Assembly (NCBI GenBank): GCA_018399855.1
Contig: JAGYNX010000044.1
Coordinates: 1 to 10,887 of the forward strand
Origin: Spirochaetota bacterium
GTDB taxonomy: Bacteria; Spirochaetota; UBA4802; UB4802
DNA: 10,887 nt
Direction of reading: 5' to 3'
How positions within the stretch are numbered: the first letter of the stretch is position 1; every line of letters begins with the position of its first letter. Below, piece by piece: positions 7,002 to 10,887 of this stretch. Below the pieces are notes generated by a model. The model was not told the origin of the DNA and did not search any database. It was given only the letters and a program-made list of their open reading frames with translations. Position numbers and translations under genes: made by a program.

Positions 7002-7757
7002 TCAGGAATGCTGTGAGAGCCAGGACAGCAGCTGGCTGGTAATAATCGCAAGATGATGGGGGGCGGTAAGTGAATGGTCGCCGTCTTCGATGATATACAG
7101 TTTCTTTTCACCACCCGCCTTTTCCAATATGAGATACGCATTTTTAGGATCAACCACCTCGTCCATCCCCCCGTGGATTATCAGGAGGGGGGTGGTTATG
7201 CGGCGAAGTCTTGATTTCATATCAACATCTGCAAGTTCTTTCAGTGACCGGTTGGTAATAGAAAATTCTCCGGCTGAAAGAGATCCTTCATCCGGAAGCT
7301 CTTCAGCGGCCTTTTCCCCCGTGAGAAGCATGGCCAGGCCCTTCAGGTCAACCGGTGTGGCCAGCAGGGTCAGGCTGGAAAGGTGCAGGTCTGTGCCGGT
7401 TGCCAGCCAGAGTGAGGCGGCTCCCCCCATGCTTGAACCGAAAAGATGCAGGGGGAGTGACCATTTCTGCGCGGCAAAGAGGCACGCGTCGTGCAAATCA
7501 GCAACCGTATCATCAAGTGTTATATGCAGGGGGTTACCGGTGGTGTAATCCGCCGTATAGCCGTAACTGAAGGTAAGAAGAATGAATCCCCCTTCCACGA
7601 TGTCTTTGGCCATGGTATTGATCTTGTAGGCGTCTTTGGAAGAAAAAAGTCCATGGCTGTATACAATAACTCCCCCGGGGGTTGCGGACGGGGAAAAGAG
7701 CCGTCCATCCAAAAAATGGTTGTTTCGAACCGGAATGCGGATGTTTTCAATTTTCAT
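7002..7757 (-). CDS. Alpha/beta hydrolase (serine hydrolase, S9/BAAT-like fold)
   Basis: 251 residues with the alpha/beta-hydrolase plan. An oxyanion-side turn YSHGLFSSKD lies at 33-42. The nucleophile elbow is GSSMGG with Ser109. The acid is Asp199 in HGGMDEVVD and the histidine is His228 in EDGDHSLT, so the triad is complete. There is no signal peptide, so it is expected in the cytoplasm. The fold covers esterases, lipases and peptidases, and the substrate cannot be read from sequence. The start at 7757 has AGGTGA about 10 nt upstream. It is the last gene of a minus-strand operon, 10 bp after the small exported-protein gene. Its stop is 7 bp from the convergent DUF362 stop, with no clear terminator between. 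Confidence 0.9.
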   Translation of the reverse strand: MKIENIRIPVRNNHFLDGRLFSPSATPGGVIVYSHGLFSSKDAYKINTMAKDIVEGGFILLTFSYGYTADYTTGNPLHITLDDTVADLHDACLFAAQKWSLPLHLFGSSMGGAASLWLATGTDLHLSSLTLLATPVDLKGLAMLLTGEKAAEELPDEGSLSAGEFSITNRSLKELADVDMKSRLRRITTPLLIIHGGMDEVVDPKNAYLILEKAGGEKKLYIIEDGDHSLTAPHHLAIITSQLLSWLSQHS

Positions 7758-7767
7758 AAAGGACAGC

Positions 7768-8220
7768 TCACCTGGTTTTTTTTAACCTGATACCGGGTTC
7801 AAAATAGCCGTCGCATGTATTACCGTCAATGACAATTGATCCGGGGTCAAGTACCAGGGTTCTGTTTTTTCCGGAGCCCTTAATTTCAGTTTTGAATGTA
7901 AAATGAGAAGATTTAATTTTTGTGAAACCCTTTCGGGTGTCGGGGTGATATACCCTCTTTTCGTTTTTCATCTCGTAGAGGTTTATTCTCAGGGTGTGAT
8001 CGTCTTCCACGGTATAGACCCCCTTGAAGATGAGGGCGCTGGTTTTAAGGTAGAGTATACACACGGCGCGGTAATTTTTGTAAAACCTGAATTCGTAGCC
8101 GTAAGGCCCCGTGTAGAGTAATTTCCACCGGCCATGCAGGGATGTAACCGTGGCCGGTGTGCCTGCCAGTGAAAAGGAAAAAAGAATAAGTATGGCCGAA
8201 ATGGTGAAAATTCGTTTCAT
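7768..8220 (-). CDS. Small exported protein, lipocalin-like pattern, unknown function
   Basis: 150 residues beginning with a signal peptide: KR at 2-3, a hydrophobic core at about 4-16 and a likely signal peptidase I site after Ala19 (S-L-A before G). There is no lipobox cysteine, so it is not a lipoprotein. The mature part is rich in alternating hydrophobic and polar residues, with GRW at 30-32, YGYEFRFY at 40-47 and KGVYTVEDDHTLRI at 66-79. This is the pattern of a small antiparallel beta-barrel of lipocalin-like type, but no family is recognised with confidence. Two cysteines remain after cleavage (C54, C136) and could form a disulphide outside the cytoplasm. It lies between the fusion gene (18-bp gap) and the hydrolase gene (10-bp gap), all co-directional. 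No strong ribosome site is seen before its ATG, so coupling to the upstream gene is likely. Confidence 0.75.
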   Translation of the reverse strand: MKRIFTISAILILFSFSLAGTPATVTSLHGRWKLLYTGPYGYEFRFYKNYRAVCILYLKTSALIFKGVYTVEDDHTLRINLYEMKNEKRVYHPDTRKGFTKIKSSHFTFKTEIKGSGKNRTLVLDPGSIVIDGNTCDGYFEPGIRLKKTR

Positions 8221-8238
8221 AAACCGCGCAGTTAGAAC

Positions 8239-10497
8239 TTATTGCTCAACAGGTTGAAATGATCGGGCATGGATCTTCTTTATTATCTCTCCGGAGACCT
8301 CTTCAAGGCTCTGACAACCGGTAAGGATCATGGCCTTGGCAAGTTCCCGCTTAATGGTATTGAGATAGAAGGCCACACCCTGCGCTCCCATGCCTACTGC
8401 TGAAATGGCTACAGGACGTCCGATAAGCACATGGTTGGCCCCAAGGGCAAGGGCCTTGATGATGTCAACCCCGGTTCGAAATCCACCGTCTATGATGATG
8501 CGAACGTATCCTCCCACCTCGCGGACGATTTCTTCCAGTACATCCATGGTGCCCACCATTTCATCAAGCACACGACCACCGTGATTTGATATAATGATGG
8601 CATGGGCCCCCGCCTCAACGGCCAGCGCCGCGTCTTTCACGTTCATGATTCCCTTTAGCACGAAGGGAAGGGTAGTGGTTGAGATAAGGTATTGCAATTC
8701 CTCGATACTTTTTGGCCCTACCGCCTGGTTTTTCATTGCCATGGTCTTAAATACCACGGCATCAATATCCAGGCCAACTGCCACGGCACCCGCCTTCTCG
8801 GCTGCCTTGATACGGGTTATGATGGCATCGTTGTCACTCCTGGGTTTAAAGATGGGGACCCCCAGGCCGTTATGCTCTTCAAGGGCCTGCAGCCCGATCT
8901 TGTACTTGCCGGGTGTTGCGCCGTCTCCCACAAAGGCAAGGGAACCTGCCTCCATGCAGCCTTTCACCACCGCACGGTTGTATTCCAGTTCGTCAATGGC
9001 CCCCCCCATGTTGGTAACGGCACCGGTAATGGGGGCTACCATAACCGGTAATGACAGGGGCATACCGAAAAAGGATGACCCGGTGTCGGGGTCAGATACA
9101 GAGTGAATAAGGCGTGTGTTTATTTTATAGTTATGCAGTGCCTCGATGTTGCGCCTGAAGGAAGCCCCGGTGCCCGTTCCTCCCATGCCGGGAACCCCGG
9201 TTGGACAATCACGGCCGTTACAGTTCTTACACGCGTAACAGGTTTTTTTGAGTTTTTCCCTGGCAGCCAGGCGGATCTCTTCCATGCTGATTTTGGGTTC
9301 TTCGCATACCTGTATGGTGAGAAGCTCCATGCACTGCACGACCGCGTGCTCGGCCTCTTCAACCGTCTGGCCCACCGCGATAATGTTTCCCGCCTTTTCC
9401 ACGTTTGAACGAGGGGGCGTAACCCTGTCGCCGGGTTTCACGTTAAGAAAGATATCTTTTATACCGGGGATAGCCAGTGCTTCTTCAAGACCTGTTATCT
9501 TTTTTACCACACCCGGCATGGTGATGATGGCACGTTCAATACAAACCCTGTCGTAGATGGGATCAAGGTTTGATGGTTCACGGCCAAGTGCAACCTCGAT
9601 GGCGGCGCGGATAAGGTTTACACCCGAGGCATAGGGATAGGTATAGGCGGACATAAAGCCGCCGGAGAGCCGCGCGGCAAGTTCGCCAATTTTTGCTCCA
9701 TGGGGGGTTATCTTTATGTCCCCCTTGGCACATCCGGTTGTGATGCCCAGGGCGTGTATCCCTTTTTGCATTATTTCAATGCCGGTCTGCTGCAGCTCCG
9801 GGTCAAGGTGAGAAGGCATGGTATGCCCCGTCTCGATAAAATACGGGGGATACTCGATGATGCGGTCAGCAACACCGGTAATGGTGATCTCACCGTTATA
9901 TATTACCGCGTCAATGGAAAGCTCGGGTCCTTCCATGAATTCTTCCATGATGAGTTCGCCACTTGGAGAGGCGTTCTTGGCAAAGGAAAATGCGTCACCC
10001 AGCTGGTTCTTGTTATCTATGCGCATTACCCCGCGGGCACCCATGTTATCGGAGGGTTTGAGCACTACCGGCAGGGCAAGGGTTTCAAAGGCTTTCTTGG
10101 CATCAGAGAGAGACCACACGGGAAAAAAATCCGGGGAAGGCACGCCATGTTCACGGAAGCGTGTGCGCATCTTGATCTTGTTGGTGGCTGCCTCGGCGTC
10201 CTCAAATTTTATTCCGGGAAGGCTGAGACTATTGGCCACCGCGGCAACCGTCATGGAGGCATCGGTGCCCACTGTGAGAACGGCACTGATGGGGGTTATG
10301 TCATTCTGTGCCCTGGCTACCCGCACGGAACCTTCAATATCCCGGGTACTCATTACGATGGGAATATCCGCGTACCGCATTCCCTGTGCATTGGGATTAT
10401 AGTCGGTGACGATAACCTGCAATCCCATCTTTTTTGCTTCCTGTATGGCCGGAACCTGGAGCAGTCCCCCACCGATAATCATTATGGTCTTTTTCAT
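8239..10497 (-). CDS. ATP-grasp / FMN-dependent alpha-hydroxy-acid dehydrogenase fusion
   Basis: 752 residues, two enzymes in one chain. Residues 1-100 are a Rossmann-like pre-ATP-grasp domain (IMIIGGGLLQ, VTDYNP). Residues 100-310 are an ATP-grasp domain with LKPSDNMGARGV (146-157), MEEFMEGPELS (184-194), CAKGDIK (256-262) and metal-binding GELAARLSGG (271-280). Residues 340-395 match the C-terminal subdomain of such ligases. A linker leads to C420-x2-C423-x2-C426-x4-C431 and PGMGG (436-440), then a TIM barrel of the lactate-oxidase/FMN type: VMVAPIT (485-491), LKGI with Lys615, SNHGGRVLDE with His639 and Arg642, and phosphate-binding DGGFRTG and IGRP (670-695). Stand-alone proteins with this Cys-PGMGG start occur in Clostridia; the Cys segment may hold an Fe-S cluster. 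ATP-grasp enzymes join a carboxylate to an amine or thiol. Substrates unknown. AGGGA lies 7 nt before the ATG. First gene of the operon. Confidence 0.9.
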   Translation of the reverse strand: MKKTIMIIGGGLLQVPAIQEAKKMGLQVIVTDYNPNAQGMRYADIPIVMSTRDIEGSVRVARAQNDITPISAVLTVGTDASMTVAAVANSLSLPGIKFEDAEAATNKIKMRTRFREHGVPSPDFFPVWSLSDAKKAFETLALPVVLKPSDNMGARGVMRIDNKNQLGDAFSFAKNASPSGELIMEEFMEGPELSIDAVIYNGEITITGVADRIIEYPPYFIETGHTMPSHLDPELQQTGIEIMQKGIHALGITTGCAKGDIKITPHGAKIGELAARLSGGFMSAYTYPYASGVNLIRAAIEVALGREPSNLDPIYDRVCIERAIITMPGVVKKITGLEEALAIPGIKDIFLNVKPGDRVTPPRSNVEKAGNIIAVGQTVEEAEHAVVQCMELLTIQVCEEPKISMEEIRLAAREKLKKTCYACKNCNGRDCPTGVPGMGGTGTGASFRRNIEALHNYKINTRLIHSVSDPDTGSSFFGMPLSLPVMVAPITGAVTNMGGAIDELEYNRAVVKGCMEAGSLAFVGDGATPGKYKIGLQALEEHNGLGVPIFKPRSDNDAIITRIKAAEKAGAVAVGLDIDAVVFKTMAMKNQAVGPKSIEELQYLISTTTLPFVLKGIMNVKDAALAVEAGAHAIIISNHGGRVLDEMVGTMDVLEEIVREVGGYVRIIIDGGFRTGVDIIKALALGANHVLIGRPVAISAVGMGAQGVAFYLNTIKRELAKAMILTGCQSLEEVSGEIIKKIHARSFQPVEQ

Positions 10498-10564
10498 CTC
10501 TCTATCCCTGTGTAAAAACTGGCGAGCGTGGGCGTGATTATGTCTCTAAAAAAACATTGCATAG

Positions 10565-10593
10565 TGTATATATAGTATCGGCAAAATAGTCAA
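10565..10593 (-). promoter_or_regulatory. Candidate promoter of the three-gene minus-strand operon
   Basis: On the minus strand TTGACT (10593-10588) and TATACA (10570-10565) are spaced by exactly 17 bp. The start of transcription would fall near 10558, giving a leader of about 60 nt that includes a run of T and the AGGGA ribosome site. It is the best-scoring promoter-like pair by eye in the window. Confidence 0.55.
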
Positions 10594-10626
10594 TAATTAT
10601 TACCCGTATGAAGGAAATAATATAGA

Positions 10627-10668
10627 AACGGGTGACGGGTAACGGGTAACGGGTAACGGGTAACGGGT
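10627..10668. repeat. Left GGGTAAC heptamer array (six copies)
   Basis: Six head-to-tail copies of AACGGGT. The second copy is GACGGGT; the others are identical. It is one arm of an inverted pair with the array at 10779-10806. The 7-bp period is not a multiple of three and puts stops in frame, so it is not coding. Confidence 0.9.
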
Positions 10669-10778
10669 TTAGCACGACGGTACAGCAGATGTTACCTGAA
10701 TACATTAGTATTAATCGTCTTGAAATGGATGTTTCGCATGGTTCCACTCTGGCAAAGATGTATATGTCAATGGACTTA
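10669..10778 (+). pseudogene. Possible MoaD/ThiS-like gene fragment between inverted heptamer arrays
   Basis: The 110 bp between the arrays is open on the plus strand and reads FSTTVQQMLPEY, then EMDVSHGSTLAKM, ending in MDL before the frame enters the right array and stops at 10809-10811. The order F-S-T..LP, then E-x-D-V-x-x-G-S-T-L-A, resembles the first half of MoaD/ThiS sulfur-carrier proteins (typically an LFATLR..LP segment, then a V.EGATV segment). The beginning is cut by the left array. An ATG-AAG-GAA-ATA-ATA-TAG string at 10608-10625 could be its severed start. There is no C-terminal Gly-Gly, which is essential in this family, so it would not function. The match is by eye on about 37 residues and could be chance. 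Confidence 0.35.
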
Positions 10779-10806
10779 ACCCGTCACCCGTTACCCGTTA
10801 CCCGTT
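10779..10806. repeat. Right ACCCGTT heptamer array (four copies, inverted)
   Basis: Four copies of ACCCGTT, the reverse complement of the left unit; the first is the variant ACCCGTC. Positions 10786-10808 give 23 nt perfectly complementary to part of the left array, so the two could form a long hairpin around the 110-bp centre. Confidence 0.9.
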
Positions 10807-10838
10807 ACTGATTCTCAGAAGCCTTTTAAATAAAACTG

Positions 10839-10866
10839 TTGAAATAACGCTGAGATAGGATACAAT
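10839..10866 (+). promoter_or_regulatory. Candidate promoter pointing out of the window
   Basis: TTGAAA (10839-10844) and TACAAT (10861-10866) are spaced 16 bp apart. A perfect TATAAT also occurs at 10876-10881, without a good -35. Both would serve a plus-strand gene starting right of the window. Confidence 0.45.
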
Positions 10867-10887
10867 TGCATGGCGTATAATAAATAC

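Noticed and set aside
7018..7042. AGCCAG/CTGGCT hairpin near the DUF362 and hydrolase 3' ends as a terminator
   Set aside because: It lies inside the hydrolase coding sequence and has no T-run on either strand.
9700..10515. Long plus-strand open frame (271 codons) opposite the ATP-grasp domain
   Set aside because: It lies wholly antisense to a convincing enzyme, has low-complexity Gly/His/Arg-rich composition and shows no domain; it is a shadow of the coding strand.
10538..10747. Minus-strand 69-codon frame reading through the heptamer array
   Set aside because: Its middle is the NPLPVTRYPLPVTR string produced by translating GGGTAAC repeats, a known kind of spurious prediction.
10627..10806. 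CRISPR array or insertion sequence at the heptamer arrays
   Set aside because: Units are 7 bp and contiguous with no spacers, and no transposase or cas gene is present.

Overview
The window is chromosomal and gene-dense, with eight protein-coding genes on both strands. No rRNA, tRNA, CRISPR array, phage or transposase gene is visible. The proteins are those of a free-living bacterium of roughly even GC: a bacterial leucyl-tRNA synthetase, a fructose-type PTS EIIA protein, a ClC transporter with CBS domains, a DUF362 protein and a clostridial-type FMN oxidoreductase with a Cys cluster. A secreted protein with a signal peptide and the DUF362/FMN-Cys repertoire suggest an anaerobic, probably diderm lineage. 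Spirochaetota or a deltaproteobacterium-like group would fit, but this is a weak inference because there is no phylogenetic marker beyond leuS.

Layout. (1) 15-2290, plus strand: an EIIA gene and a ClC-CBS gene 8 bp apart, the end of an operon that may begin left of the window. (2) 2291-2440: a spacer with a CACAGAG-type repeat, a weak terminator and a probable promoter. (3) 2441-4909: leuS. (4) 4916-5314, minus strand: a small four-helix membrane protein, convergent with leuS and only 6 bp from it. (5) 5315-5656: a 342-bp divergent spacer with two promoter candidates facing away from each other and two kinds of dispersed short repeat. (6) 5657-6994, plus: a DUF362 protein with a lysine-rich N-terminal tail. 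(7) 10497 down to 7002, minus strand: a three-gene operon comprising a 752-residue ATP-grasp/FMN-oxidoreductase fusion, a small exported protein and an alpha/beta hydrolase, with gaps of 18 and 10 bp. (8) 10498-10887: a non-coding end holding the operon promoter, two inverted arrays of a GGGTAAC heptamer enclosing a probable MoaD/ThiS-like gene fragment, and a promoter pointing out of the window.

How the genes may work together. EIIA beside a CBS-regulated ClC protein suggests PTS phosphorylation state or energy status acting on anion transport. The minus-strand operon is the best candidate for something undescribed: one polypeptide joins an ATP-dependent ligase-type module to an FMN-dependent alpha-hydroxy-acid-oxidase-like module through a four-Cys segment, and it is co-oriented with an exported protein and a hydrolase. 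Its substrate cannot be read from sequence. leuS is housekeeping and appears unlinked to its neighbours.
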